Source of the DNA: Pempheris klunzingeri | Lineage: Eukaryota; Chordata; Actinopteri; Acropomatiformes; Pempheridae | DNA length: 64,000 nt | Reading direction: 5' to 3' | Assembly (NCBI RefSeq): GCF_042242105.1 | Contig: NC_092013.1 | Coordinates: 2,785,987-2,849,986 of the forward strand | In this document: positions 1 to 11,444 of the stretch, piece after piece | Position numbering within the stretch: position 1 is the stretch's first letter | How the letters are laid out: the number at the start of each line of letters is the position of its first letter | Notes under the pieces: generated by a model | Told to the model about the DNA's origin: nothing | Databases searched by the model: none | What the model saw: only the letters and a program-made list of their open reading frames with translations | Position numbers and translations under genes: made by a program

Positions 1-1356
1 TCTGGTTAAAAAGCCAGAGGTGAGATATTTTATCTTCCATCAGATAAGATTAAAAACAGTAATATTAACCAGCACGTGTTCTGCAGCCGTTCAGTTAATT
101 TCTAAATAATTTAAGCTTTTTATCTCCAATAAAAATATTATTTAGAAGTTAAAAAGTTTAATTGCTGCACAATTAGATCTTGAGTTAGTAGCAGCACAGT
201 CTTCTCCTCACAGTAATTTAATTTTTATTCACGCTGATGGGAGTGTTTTGACTCACAATTACGCAACACACAGTAATAGTAAGGGAGTAAATGGATCCCA
301 CTGATGCTCCAAAGTGAAATCTGAGGTTGCTGCTGTCATATCATCTATCCTGCTTCCTGCTGTACGCACAGGACATCCTGCCTCCACTGTACTGAAGGTT
401 TAATTTAGCTTGTGGGCTATTTCTGCCGTCCAAAAGTACGAGACTGTTGGGGGAATATTGGAAAAAACAGAGCTACGCTTTGACTAATAGAGAGCCGTAT
501 TATGAATCAGTCAGGCTGAAACGATTAAAGCCCGAGGTGCTTTCAAAGTCTTTTCACCTCCTCCGAATGGAAATGAAGTGAAAAGGGGAGGGAGGAAAAG
601 AAAGGAGGTCAAATGAGCTGTGGGACGGTAGGAGCAGACCAATTCAGCCATCCCATTCAATTAATCATCACTTAGAAAAAAGAGCTAAATATAGAGACTA
701 ACTTTTGTCTGGCGCTCAGAAGTCTCGGCTGTTATCCTCCCATCATATGTCCGACCACGTGTGGGAGGCGATTTACCTTCTCCTCGTCTGTATTTACATC
801 CAGGAGACCCATTCATTGCCCTGCTCGGCTCCCTCGGGCCGAGCGCATGAATACAATCCACTCTGCGCTCATAAATCGCCACATCTCCTTTTAGAAACGG
901 AGAGGAAGTGATAAAAGAAAGTATACTGTGTGGACATCAGCCTGTGAGATCTGCTGCTGAGGATAGTGTACAATTTATGACTTATTTATGGCACAAATAT
1001 ATCTTATTTATGGCACATATGTCGTGACTTATTTATGACCTGTACGGTTTGCTTGAATAATGAGTTCATAATTTATTGGAGGCACATCTCAGGAGAAGTC
1101 ACTTCTCATTATTACTGTTGGATTTGCAATAGGAGAAGGAGAACAGTGAGGAGAGACGTGGTCAAAGCCCATAAATAGAGCCTCCTCTCCTGACTACATA
1201 TACCAGGTTATAAATCATTCATCGAGGGGGGGGAAAGCATTTCCTCCCGTGCTTTGAAATGAAAATGGTAAAGACAGCCTGTGAGGTGAAGCAGCCGCGC
1301 ACCTGACTCACTGCTGTGTCCAGCTCTGTGTCTCACCTGCCGTGTCTCTGCCGCAG
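1..1356 (+). other. Last intron of grm7-like gene, no coding seen
   Basis: This stretch lies directly upstream of the terminal receptor exon and ends in a usable acceptor (ctgccgcag). No exon-like open frame is seen. Positions about 690-910 have mixed, non-repetitive composition and could be conserved non-coding DNA. Positions about 970-1040 hold three spaced copies of a TTATTTATG-type motif. The intron assignment is inferred from the acceptor and from family structure. Confidence 0.6.
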
Positions 1357-1596
1357 ATGTTCATCCAGACCACCACCCTCACCGTGTCGATGAGCCTGAG
1401 CGCCACCGTGTCCCTGGGCATGCTCTACATCCCCAAGGTCTACGTGATCATCTTCCACCCGGAGCAGAACGTCCAGAAGCGAAAGCGCAGCTTCAAAGCC
1501 GTGGTGCAGGCGGCCACCGTGTCCACACACCTGTCCCAGAAGTCCAACGACAAACAGAACGGAGAGTCCAAGATCGAGCCGGACAGGTCGCAGTGA
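1357..1596 (+). CDS. grm7: Metabotropic glutamate receptor (group III, mGluR7-like), last coding exon
   Basis: This is the C-terminal part of a class C GPCR that senses glutamate, mostly at presynaptic membranes. The exon opens after a CAG acceptor and reads [20 protein letters not shown], the start of the seventh transmembrane helix. It continues through [20 protein letters not shown] and the basic [10 protein letters not shown] stretch that carries the calmodulin and G-beta-gamma binding region in group III receptors. FIQTTTL with [10 protein letters not shown] fits mGluR7 better than mGluR4 or mGluR8, which have YIQTTTL and KRKRSLKAVV. The tail is short: after NGESKIEP it reads DRSQ and stops. 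Mammalian mGluR7a and 7b use a further exon for their C-termini, so a splice at GGACAG/gtcgca (about 1586) into a distal exon is possible. The rest of the gene lies upstream, outside the window. Confidence 0.85.
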   Translation: MFIQTTTLTVSMSLSATVSLGMLYIPKVYVIIFHPEQNVQKRKRSFKAVVQAATVSTHLSQKSNDKQNGESKIEPDRSQ

Positions 1597-2910
1597 AACA
1601 AAACGAAAAAGCATTTATTTTAGTTTGGGCTGGATTGTTTTTTTTGTTTTTTTTATTCTCTCCTCTTTAATTAAGGATGAACCACCAGCAAAGACGTTCC
1701 TGGATGTTGTTTCTTCTCACACTTACTTAGATAACTCAGATCTACTAAACCTGGAATGAAGCACAAAAGGAAAAACCGAAATGCTCCCCCCCCACCACCC
1801 CCATCCCCACCCCCCTTTTTAAAAAACAGACAAACTTTTTAGCACACTTTAACAAGAACTGGAGGGTTATCTTCTTTTCTAACAGCATCCACATATACAG
1901 CTCAACTTGACAAAGAGGTATTATTAGTTTTAACTTTCCCTGGGAAATGCTGTTTAGGACACAAAAAAAGAAAAGAAAAAAAAAAAAAAAAAAAGAAGTT
2001 AAGCCTAAAATGGCGACCTTTCCCCTACAGGAAGATGTACATGTATGTGGAATCCCGCTGAGCCCGTGAAGCATTATTGTCTCCTGGCTCCAAAAGCACT
2101 GCATGGATTATGTGTTTCATGTGTACTGGAAGGTTTTGTAACATTGAGTGAACGGGGTGTCGTGACTTTTCTTCTCGTTGCACTGGAAGGAACAAGCTTT
2201 TAAAAAAAAATGCAACCACCGTATCCTGCTACTATTTCTGCAACCAAGTCCCCCTGGGAAGGTAGAATTAATCACTTTAGTGTAATCACTCACAGCAGAA
2301 TCAGTCAACGTCCAATCACTAATGCGACAGAGCATTTTATGTAAGTTAGCGTTGTGAATGCAGTTATTGTGGAACAAGCTGGCTGTCGGTGTGGAAACTG
2401 TAAACTCAAGGCTGAACAAAACAGGATAGGAGTGATTGGGAGCAGGATATTTACTGTGTGTTCTACCTGGTGCTCTCACATCACAGGCATTTCCCCATAT
2501 TGTTAGACAAAATATATCTCACAGAGGAGCTGCTTCTGCGTTCGTGCATGTGAACCTCATCAGAAAGCTCCACAACAACATCATCATCATCATCATCAGC
2601 TGTATTTGATTCATTTTGTGCCATGAAAGGTCCTCCATCACTCCAAGATCTCATTTCTGCAATAATTATGTTTCATTTAACGGGTTTAACTCCCCGACTT
2701 GCCAGTTTCTGATTCGCTCTTGACTCTTTGTTACTTGATCAACGTACAAACTCAGGTTTTACTGAAGGCGTTTTAAATAAGGTTTTTTTCCTCGAGGATT
2801 CTCTTCTATACTGGCGCAGCCTTTTCAACACATCCAACGGATTCGGCAGTTACCACGTGCACCGGGTTTTCCCTCCAAGTGCAGGAGGGCCGTGAGATTC
2901 ATGTCCTCCT

Positions 2911-2951
<41 letters not shown>

Positions 2952-3021
2952 TGTGAGAGAAAACACTGCTTGTACTGCCCCCTGCAGGAGAGCACACCTC
3001 AGTGAAATGTTTGTGAATAAA
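1597..3021 (+). other. 3' UTR of grm7-like gene with candidate poly(A) signal
   Basis: No coding potential is seen after the stop. A poly(A) run lies at about 1974-1996, an ATC trinucleotide run at about 2578-2598, and a (GT)n microsatellite at about 2911-2953. An AATAAA hexamer at 3016-3021 is the first strong polyadenylation candidate and would give a 1.4-kb 3' UTR. The UTR end is inferred. Confidence 0.45.
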
Positions 3022-3197
3022 AGCACAGTGAAGAGGGAACTGTTTGTAGACCCCAAAAAAAAACCTTAATAAAAAAAAATATTGTTTATTATTTGAGCTG
3101 GTTTACATCTGAAGGGACCTTTAAAACTAAACATACCTACAGTACATCCACATGGAGGAATGTGGAGTATGTAGAAGAGATGCAGCAGTGGTATAAC

Positions 3198-3482
3198 TAA
3201 CACACACACACAGTATACACACACACACACAGTATACACACACACACAGTATACACACACACACACACATACAGAAGTCAACATAGCCACAAGAAGTGGT
3301 GGCTGGTTAATACACACAGTATACACACACACACACACAGTACACACACACACACACACAGTACACACACACACAGACACACAGACACAGTATACACACA
3401 CACAGTACACGCACGCACACACAGTGCGCACACACACACACACACACACACACAGTGCACACACACACACACACACACACAC
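3198..3482. repeat. Compound (CA)n microsatellite with AGTATACACA interruptions
   Basis: Nearly 300 bp of CA dinucleotides are broken by repeated AGTATACACA and AGTACACACA units and by about 45 bp of unique sequence near 3268-3310. Long open frames made of Cys-Val or Thr-His on both strands come only from this low-complexity DNA. Confidence 0.95.
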
Positions 3483-3672
3483 AAATGAACAGCAGGTTTA
3501 CAGATGTCACCAAAAGCTCAGCATCTGTTGTCAAGGAGGTCGTCAGTAATTCGCTTTTAAATAAAGTTCTATCACAAAGTCCCGTTTGGCGCCGAGAGGC
3601 AGAAGCGCTGCTTCTCTGTGCCGGAGCAGCACAAACACACCACCTCACACGTCCGGGGACGAGGGGGAGCGT

Positions 3673-6600
3673 TTACTCGAGGAAGCCGTCCAGAGTCAGG
3701 CAAGTTGCAATCTTGGTTGGAGGCCTGCTGACCTTTTTCCTTTTAGCCTTCATCAGCGGGCGAATCTCTGATAGAGGAGACTGGAGGGGAGTGAGCGGTA
3801 AAGGAAGAATACACTGAAAATATTATCCAAAACTTCATTATTATTCAAAGCATCACAAACCTAAATGTGACTGGTGTTACAAAGTTAAAATACAACAGTG
3901 GCATATCACCACTTTTAACTGCAAAGCTTTGTTGAATTGTTGATTGGTTAATTATGGCGTTCTACGGACCACTATGGGTGTAGTTCTAATAGCAGAGGGA
4001 ATAAATTCATTTTTAAACCAATAAAATCATTTTTAAATCACCGAAAACAATTTTAAAATCATTATTTTACGTCAAAGTATTGATTTCATTAGTACGAAGG
4101 TGTGCAATGATGAACAGGAAGTGGCATCAGAGTAGCATTAGTAGCACTATTAGTCTCACCACAGCTACAATGAATAGTCTTCAGTGATACAATCCACCAA
4201 ACATCTGTTTGACAAATCGAGTCCACATGACAGAGAAAAGGATACAGGTTGGATGAATTTGGTGCGTCCTCCTAAACCATCGTAACCAGTTTTCACCTGA
4301 GACAATAAGACGTTTCCTTTGATTAAACCGATAAAAAAAAAGGACACACGAGTCATTATAATGTCGTGCGGTGGACGTCTGTGCGGTACGTACAGCTCCG
4401 GGCTTCCTCTGAGGGTCCAACATGCTGCCGAAAGTCTTCTTTCTGAAGAGCAGGGAGTTCCTGAAGAAAGGATCCATGGATCCATCCTCATCTCGAGCCT
4501 GAGGCGAGACAAGCTAGTGAGACACGTGTGCTCCTACTTTGACTTCGACACTTTTGACGTTCACACTCACCTTGCTCCGAGATGAACTTTTCTCGTTGTG
4601 TTTGAGCGTAGATGACCTGAAAAAGAAAGCGTTTAAACGTTTAAAGGCCGTTCTCTTTAATTCCATCCTCTCTCTTTTTCTCCTGGATGGAAGAAACACA
4701 GGTATGAGCCTGAAAATGAGCCCGACAGCACCTTTAACATGCAAACACACAGTATTTGAGATGAACACAAGCGTTCCCTCGTGTACTACGTCAAACTCAC
4801 GCCGGAGGAGGGTTAAGCTGCAGCTTCTTGGTCAGACTCTGCGTCAGCCTCTTGGCCACGTCATCTGGTGTGGTGACGTCATAAGTCATGTTGAGGTCAA
4901 TGTCCTCGCCGTCTGCGGGGTGGTGGAGGCGAGACGGCTTCAGCTCCATGGGGGCGGGGCTGAAACAGAGACCGCACGAGTTAAAACCAGACATGACTTA
5001 GGTTTCCGCGGACGACGAGCTGCAGCGCGTGGACACTGTGGCGACACCTTTCAAAGACGAGCCGACTGAGGGCCTCATTCGTCCGCGTCGGGGTGCTCAG
5101 AGTCCTCTGAAGAAACTCCACTTTCTTCTTCAGACTCTGTGGACGGGAATCACAGGCAGGAGTCACAACCATGAATCTCTCTCTCTCTCTCTCATATCGA
5201 AATAGAAAGCGTATTTAGTGGATTTGCCTTACAGAGATCTCTTGGTCAGCATTGGACAGATCGTTCTGCAGAGACTTCATGTCCTCTTTCGTTTGCTTCA
5301 CCTCCATTGAGGCCTTGTGCAACTAAAAACGACAGAACAAACTTTGATTAAGAGATTCCACACTGAGGAATCAGTTCTTCAGGGGGCCGTGACTCGCTAA
5401 CACAAAGCTACCTTGTTGTTTGCAGAGAGCACTTCTCTCTTCAGCTTCTCGCACATGTCATTTGAAGACTTCAGGCTCCCCTTTAGATTATCGTACTCTC
5501 TAAATTAAAAAAAAAAAGGAAAGGAAGGGAGGACATGAATGCACAGTGAACGACGGGGATGCTTTTTCACGCTCTCGGGGCTCCTTACTTTTTGAGTGAG
5601 ATGCAGTAGATGGAGAGCTGCTCCACCGCCGCCTGGCTGATGCCCATATCTGTGATCATGGACTCCACCTCGGCCCTCTGGCCCTGCAACAACACGTCCA
5701 GGCTGGAGGCCAGGCCGGCAGTATTAGTGCACAGAACTGATAAACCATTCATATTATAATATTAGGATAAACATCAAGAGTTCTGAGTGTCATATAATTA
5801 TTGTTGTGATAAATCTTTAACTTACCACATTATTCTAGTTGAGGGAAATTAACAACAAATTCCTGTTTATATCCAAATTGGTGATTTTTTTCATGCACAA
5901 ATTTAATTTATGAAAGTTTATGCAACCAAAACACCATCATCCTGTAAATACTGAGGTACTCAAGACCATCTAAGACATCTTTCACACTAAGTATAGTCTT
6001 AATATGGCTGCAGATACCTTTCAAAGGTTTTCATTTTGACCCTGAGTCTCCTGGCCTCCTCCTTGGCAGCATGAGCCTCGTTCTGTTGCGTCTCCAGATA
6101 TGTCATCTGTTTCTGTGAGAAGTCAAAAAAAACATTATATTATTATTATGTTATTATCATACAAGTCAGGGTTAAGGCTCTGTTGATGCTGTTCTCCGAC
6201 TCATTGAAACGGCACGTAAACCTGTACGCCAGGTGTCTTCTGAGTGCCTCGTGTCACTGTGATCCTTCACTTACTAATTTTCCTGTCGCTGCACCAAAGG
6301 TGAGCTGTATACACACAGTAGGCGCACAGAACGCTTTAAACAGTGGACATTTTACATTGACAGAGCTCACACTAAACATGCGACAAGGTCTGTCATGGTT
6401 CAAATTAACAAACGAGAAAGCGGCCGTGAAATTTGATTTTCTTGCAAGTCATGACAGGAATATAAGACAAGTGAAACACAGGAAGAACTGAGCTCCTATT
6501 TTCCCCTCTTTATGTTTGGCATCACTCTTTTTGGCATTAAATCTGATGTATTTGCCATAACGTGATTCATTCTGGCAAAGGCCTTGGATACATCAATAAA

Positions 6601-8279
6601 TCACATAACTAAAGAGCAATTTTTATATTACGCCACTATTTCCTTTAGAGCATAACACACACATCAGTGCCATGTTCTCTTTTAAAGCTAAACTGATTAC
6701 CAGAGGTGAGACCAAACATTTACAACCTTGTTAGCTTGTTTTTAATTATACACTACTCACTAAAAGTTAGGGATATTCGACTTTCAGGTGAAATATATGG
6801 AAAATGTAAAAAGTGAATGCTACAGTGATATTATATCATGAAAGTAGGGCATTTAAGTAGAAGAATGCAATGGTAGTTTTATTCATCTTAAACAATTTAT
6901 TGAAAGAAAATCTACCAATAGTGGTAGGTATACCACAACAAAACATTTTCAGTGTCTCAATAAATTGGGACGTGGCCAAAGGACGTCCACTCCTCTCCTT
7001 TCTGTGACTCTTCCAGTCTCTGTATCACTGTTCCAACCTCCTGATGACACTCTGTGACCCTCTAAGCTCAGTGAACACCTCCGTCTGAGGACTTCCTGTT
7101 TGAAGCCTCCAGTGTTGAGGTGCTGCTGATCAACTGTTAGGTGTCGTCTTGGTCTCATGATGTCAGAATGTGAACAGCAGGATGAGGAGGACTGTTTAAA
7201 TACCAATTCTAACTGAAGCAGGAAATGTATTGGTGGATTCATGGATCAAACCTGTTGTGAATGTTGCTGTTAAGCTTCTTGTTAGAGAACAGCAGCTGGT
7301 GCAGAAAGTACTGAGACACTGAACAGTTGGACATGTGCATTCAAAGGTTTAGAGAAGGTCACATTAAGTTCACCTGGAAAGGTTAGAATGCATTTTAGGT
7401 TCATCCTGAAATTTCACCTGAAAGCCGAATATCCCTAACTTTTTGTGAGTAGTGTATAATAAAAGGCATTTCAGAGACGATGAGGTATTAGTCAGTGTAG
7501 AAAATGCGGTTAAAGAACGGGCAGCTTACTCTGAGGGCAGAACAGAGCATCTCCTTCTCCATAACGTCTTTCCGCATACTGTCCAGGTCTCTCCTCTGCT
7601 TGTCCACCGTGTCCTTCAGACTGTCCACCGCCTTCTGTTTGTCCCGCCAGTCTCGCTCTGCAATTTGATCACACAGGCGATGAACGAGCGGTGCCCACTT
7701 TTGACAATCAAGCATCGCAGCGCGGCCGGGTTCCTTACCTTTACAGTTTAAAAGCACCTTCATTCGATCAAGCTCGTTCTGAAGGAGGGAGAAACATACG
7801 GTGAGAACAAAAAGCACCAGACTCGACGTGATGACAAAAAGGACCATCTGTAACATCTGTTGGTACCTGCAAGCTTTCCGGGTCTGCCGAGCCCCCCTCC
7901 TCTCCACCAATGTCAAAGTACAGCTTACTGATGATGTGTCTGGTGCTGACCTACACACAGAGAACAAAAGGTTGACCTCGGTTCACTCTGGGCTAGTTAG
8001 CAGCCAGGGGGGGGCGGTTGGCAGCGCAAGTTACTGTACCTGTTTTCTACATTGTGGGCAGGTTTTAGTGGGGGCCGTCTGAAACCACTGAAGAAGACTG
8101 TGAAGGGAAAAGAGAAGGGATCAGAACAGCTGTGTCAGAAGTGACATGTAGTTGAGGGGTTGACCATCGATATCAGGTTACCATTCATAGTGGAAAGTGT
8201 GTCCGCAGTGGATGGCAGCAACATCTCTGGAGTGATCGAAGAAATCTGAGCAGATCGTGCAATACGCTCGGATAGGCAT
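3673..8279 (-). CDS. traip: TRAIP, RING-type E3 ubiquitin ligase (TRAF-interacting protein), complete
   Basis: TRAIP is a nuclear E3 ligase that ubiquitylates the CMG helicase and protein crosslinks at stalled or mitotic replication forks. Coding exons in transcript order: 8279-8182, 8097-8040, 7950-7867, 7778-7739, 7657-7530, 6112-6018, 5702-5589, 5499-5412, 5322-5233, 5136-5048, 4959-4801, 4616-4571, 4498-4394, 4296-4246, 3780-3673. All borders are GT/AG and phases agree, giving 450 aa (human 469). Residues 1-50 form the RING: MPIRAYCTICSDFF, then CGHTFHYECLLQWF and TCPQCRKQ. A coiled coil covers roughly residues 75-290. The family signature TGYDGLGGRTKFIQP is in exon 14. The tail ends CLTLDGFLE, matching the human PIP-box region but with Cys where the Gln should be. 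The start is fixed by the conserved MPIRA. Confidence 0.95.
6751..7454 (-). mobile_element. Non-autonomous Tc1/mariner-type element in a traip intron
   Basis: A 704-bp element is flanked by TA on both sides (6749-6750 and 7455-7456), the Tc1/mariner target-site duplication. The inverted ends begin CACTACTCAC and extend about 45 bp through GGGATATTCG and TTTCAGGTGAAAT. On the - strand a remnant frame begins MRPRRHLTVDQQHLNTGGFK near 7160 and ends within 210 bp. No DDE catalytic region is seen, so the copy cannot move itself. It lies between coding exons 5 and 6 of traip. A truncated relative is at 28240. Confidence 0.85.
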
Positions 8280-8539
8280 CTTTCTGTCCCAAGGATCGCT
8301 CTGTAATGAATAATATGGAAAATTATTTCACAGTGTGCTGTGCTCCCTAAGCGCTACCCATTTTTAACCTTACAAGGCATGCTTTATATTTTACATATTT
8401 GTTTTAGTTTTGTTGCATGCAATATAATATTGTGTGTTTGTGTGTCTCTGTCATGTCGTGGGACTTGGCTGTTTTTCGGCTCTATCACAATGTCTGAGTA
8501 ACACACAATAAAGCAAACAAACGAACCGATACTGGCATC

Positions 8540-8650
8540 AGTAGAACGGCAACTCCTGTGTTTTGCGTGGTAAAATTGCTAGTTTTGTAAATGGAGTCTG
8601 GTGGCTTTGATAAGAGTCTTATCACGGCTGTTTGTGGTCAAACCAAAAGG
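8540..8650. repeat. Fragment of an interspersed repeat shared with 35.4 kb and 44.3 kb
   Basis: The stretch contains AACTCCTGTGTTTTGCG, TAAAATT and ATGGAGTCTGGTGGCTTTGA. The same words in the same order occur at about 35325-35390 and, more diverged, at about 44305-44355. It lies in the first intron of traip. Only one end of the inverted-repeat element seen at 35.1-35.4 kb is present. Confidence 0.6.
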
Positions 8651-9029
8651 ATCTCACAGGTCTATTTCTGTGGGAATCATATGGGAAACGTTGTTAGACA
8701 CTAAAAATAACAACCTAAGCCTGCCAAGGGTAGAAACAAGCACCTTTGGTGGACGTATTGTGATGATTTGTTGCCCCAAAAGATTAACTATGATGTATTT
8801 TGCACCATTTAGAAGCCAAATCACGTATTTAAGAGATATACGACTGAAGCCATAAACATAAAAGTCATCATTTAATCGTGTCCGTGTGTGTAATGTACAT
8901 AATATTGCTCAGGTGGAGCTGTAACGTCAGTTTTAGCTAACACGCACTCGTAATGTTCACATTCAGCTACGCTAACGCCACTTAGCTTTGGTTGACGTTA
9001 GCTTCCTTGTCAACAGTCGCCATACTTAC

Positions 9030-9220
9030 AAAACCAAGACGTTTAGTTGCTGCGCAGACCCTCGCAGTGAAATCAAGCCTCCATAATCATCTAAAAGTGC
9101 GTGGAATCGGGCATTTTTAACGAGCTGAAGAGACTCTATCAGACAGAAAACTCCGCTAGCTAACAACGTTGAAAGCTGTTTCCGCGCTGCACGTTCAAAC
9201 GTAAGGCCCGCCTCCAACGC
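9030..9220 (-). promoter_or_regulatory. traip: Non-coding first exon and promoter region of traip
   Basis: On the - strand, a strong donor (GGTTTT/gtaagtatgg) ends an exon at 9030. The ATG-bearing exon has an acceptor just upstream of its start (cattacag/AGCGATCC at about 8305), so the 5' UTR is split by an intron of about 0.7 kb. The sequence becomes locally CpG-richer towards 9220. The transcription start is not visible and the upper limit is approximate. Confidence 0.55.
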
Positions 9221-9229
9221 TGCGTTCAG

Positions 9230-10130
9230 GTGCTGCTCGTAAATACGGTCTGTCAGGATTTAGGATGTTTATTGTGTACAAATGCACTCGTGTGAAATTC
9301 TTTGGCAAGGAGGCTATTTAAAGCAAAATAAATAAATAAGAATAGATATGCATAAATACAAATCATATATTAATAAAATAATAATAATAAAGGCACGTAT
9401 GAAACTATTAAAACAATCAAAAGAATAAAGGATAACGTTTAAGAGATAAAATGAAACATGTATGGTGAGCAAATGTAAAAATACATTTTTAAAAAAAGCA
9501 TATACAATCAATAATCAGATATTTATCATAATGTCATAATACATTTTCTCTTAAATGTTAATTTCAGAATTTAGAATCAGACTCAGCAAGTTTACACATG
9601 CAAGGAATTTGTTTTGGTATTTTGCTGTATAAAAATAAATATTGCGAGAGAAAACAAGAACATAAAAAGCAATACTGCAAGTCAATGAAATAAATTAAGA
9701 ACGCAATATGTGAAATATATAGATAATATGTAAAATTGGTCTGTTTTTTTTAAATTAAAGAGCTGTAGTGTCACAGTTTGTACAGGGTTGTGCAAAATAG
9801 TGAACCATAAAATGTGCAAATGATTACAGGAGTGATTCTACACGTATTTGTCTATTTAAATTTAATTAATTTTTGCATGACATTGGTAGTTTTATACAGT
9901 TTTATTCTGTTACATATATAGTACAGTGTGTTCTCATTTCCAGTGTCTTCACAATTAGCAAGTAGCGTTATCTAATGTCCGGAGTGCTTTGAACGCACCA
10001 GCAGTATCAAATAAAGCAGTCAGCTAAATAACAGCACAAATTACTTAATACAACTTTCAACATGGAGCCACCACACTGATTCACAAATATTTCAAAAGTA
10101 ACCGTCCAATTTATTTTTTTTATCTTATCC
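9230..10130. other. AT-rich spacer between divergent traip and mon1a
   Basis: No coding region is seen. Positions about 9250-9800 look like decayed interspersed repeats: runs of AATAAATA and two stretches (9256-9310 and 9570-9620) containing 'caaggaatttgttttggt' or 'gtgaaattctttggcaagg', a phrase common in teleost retroposon tails. traip (-) and mon1a (+) are transcribed away from this spacer. Confidence 0.5.
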
Positions 10131-10189
10131 GATTCACATCGACCCGTTTACTGCTCCAGGAGACAGTCACTGACAGAGAACTCCATATC

Positions 10190-10360
10190 CCAGAATCCCC
10201 TCGTCCTCTCCTCAACGTACCAGGGTATGTTGACTAGCTAGAAGAAGTACTTCTGTCTTGTCCCCGCTTGCTAACTCAGTTAGCTAATTTAGATGGAGTG
10301 ACTGTGACAAGCCAGTCGCGGAGCTCGACGATCAAATGCGGGCAGCTCCGGAAATGAAAG
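10190..10360 (+). promoter_or_regulatory. mon1a: Probable non-coding first exon of mon1a
   Basis: A donor (ATGAAAG/gtaatgattt) at 10361 closes a candidate exon after a stretch with CpG dinucleotides. Joined to the next exon at 11417, the ATG at 10336 gives only a short upstream frame that stops at TAG before the true start at 11445. The transcription start cannot be read from sequence, so the left limit is a guess. Confidence 0.45.
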
Positions 10361-10689
10361 GTAATGATTTCTAAAGTGCCAGGAGAGCTTTTTGTGAAAG
10401 CAGCTAGCGTTAGATGTAACTTACTGTTGGCTGTCTGCTAAAGCTAGCTAGCACAAAGTAGCCGTTAAAGTTGTCCAAGAGTCCACCAGAGCCCGAAGGC
10501 TGAGAAAGAAGGCACGAGGAGGACTTAGATGAAGGGAGAGGGTGCAGACACGGAGGAGAAATGTTTTATTCACTCTGTAGTCTTTTACTGGGTTTTCCAC
10601 TCCAGACTCACAGCGACCAAACAGCGTTTAAATCAGACCGTAAAATCTCAACGGCCTGTTAATGACCTTTGATCCCATAAGCTGTCTCC

Positions 10690-10692
10690 CTC

Positions 10693-10727
<35 letters not shown>

Positions 10728-10732
10728 CTCTC

Positions 10733-10827
<95 letters not shown>

Positions 10828-10860
10828 GTCTCTCTCTCTCCCTCCCTCCCTCCGTCTCTC

Positions 10861-10908
<48 letters not shown>

Positions 10909-11360
10909 CCTCCCTCCCTCCGTCTCTCTCTGTCTGTCTCTCTGTCTGTCTGTCTATCTCTCTCTCTCCCTCCCTCCCTCCGTCTCTCTGTTTCTTTGTC
11001 TGTCTCTCTGTCCCTCTATCTGTCTGTCTCCTTTCTATATCTCTCTCTCTGTGTCTCCTCTGTCTGTCCATCTGTCTCTCTCTCTCTCCCTCTCTCTGTC
11101 TGTCTCTCTCTCTTTCTCTTTCTCATCTCTCTGTCTTTCTCTCTCTTTCTCTGTCTCCCCTGTCTCTCTCTCTCTGTCTGTCTTCCTCCTGTGTGTGTGT
11201 ATCTGTCTGTCTCTCTCCTGTCTCCTCTGTCTGTCTGTCTCTCTCCTGTATCTCTCTCTCTGTCTGTCTGTCTCTCTCCTGTATCTCTCTCTCTATCTGT
11301 CTGTCTTTCTCCTGTATCTCTCTTGTCTGTCTCTCTCCTGTCCTTTTCTTTCTCTGTCTC

Positions 11361-11391
<31 letters not shown>

Positions 11392-11410
11392 TCTGCCTGT
11401 CTGTCTGTCC
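10690..11410. repeat. 700-bp compound (CTGT)n/(CTCT)n/(CCCT)n pyrimidine microsatellite
   Basis: Almost pure pyrimidine except for the G of CTGT units. It has repeated higher-order blocks of CTGT runs, CTCT runs, then CCCTCCCTCCGT. It ends about 6 bp before the AG acceptor of mon1a exon 2 (CCTGACAG at 11409-11416). Long Leu/Ser/Cys frames on + and Arg/Gln/Thr/Asp frames on - come only from the repeat. Confidence 0.95.
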
Positions 11411-11444
11411 TGACAGGTGTGTGTCCCTGCCTGAAGTAGCAGTG

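Noticed and set aside
1357..1596. Assignment as grm2, a gene that lies on human 3p21
   Set aside because: Group II tails read differently after the seventh helix (LFAPKLHIILFQPQKNV); this exon has the group [16 protein letters not shown].
3066..3484. Cys/Val-rich and Thr/His-rich open frames
   Set aside because: Produced wholly by the CA microsatellite.
8601..8855. 84-codon open frame in traip intron 1
   Set aside because: Overlaps a dispersed repeat, has no splice sites and no recognisable family.
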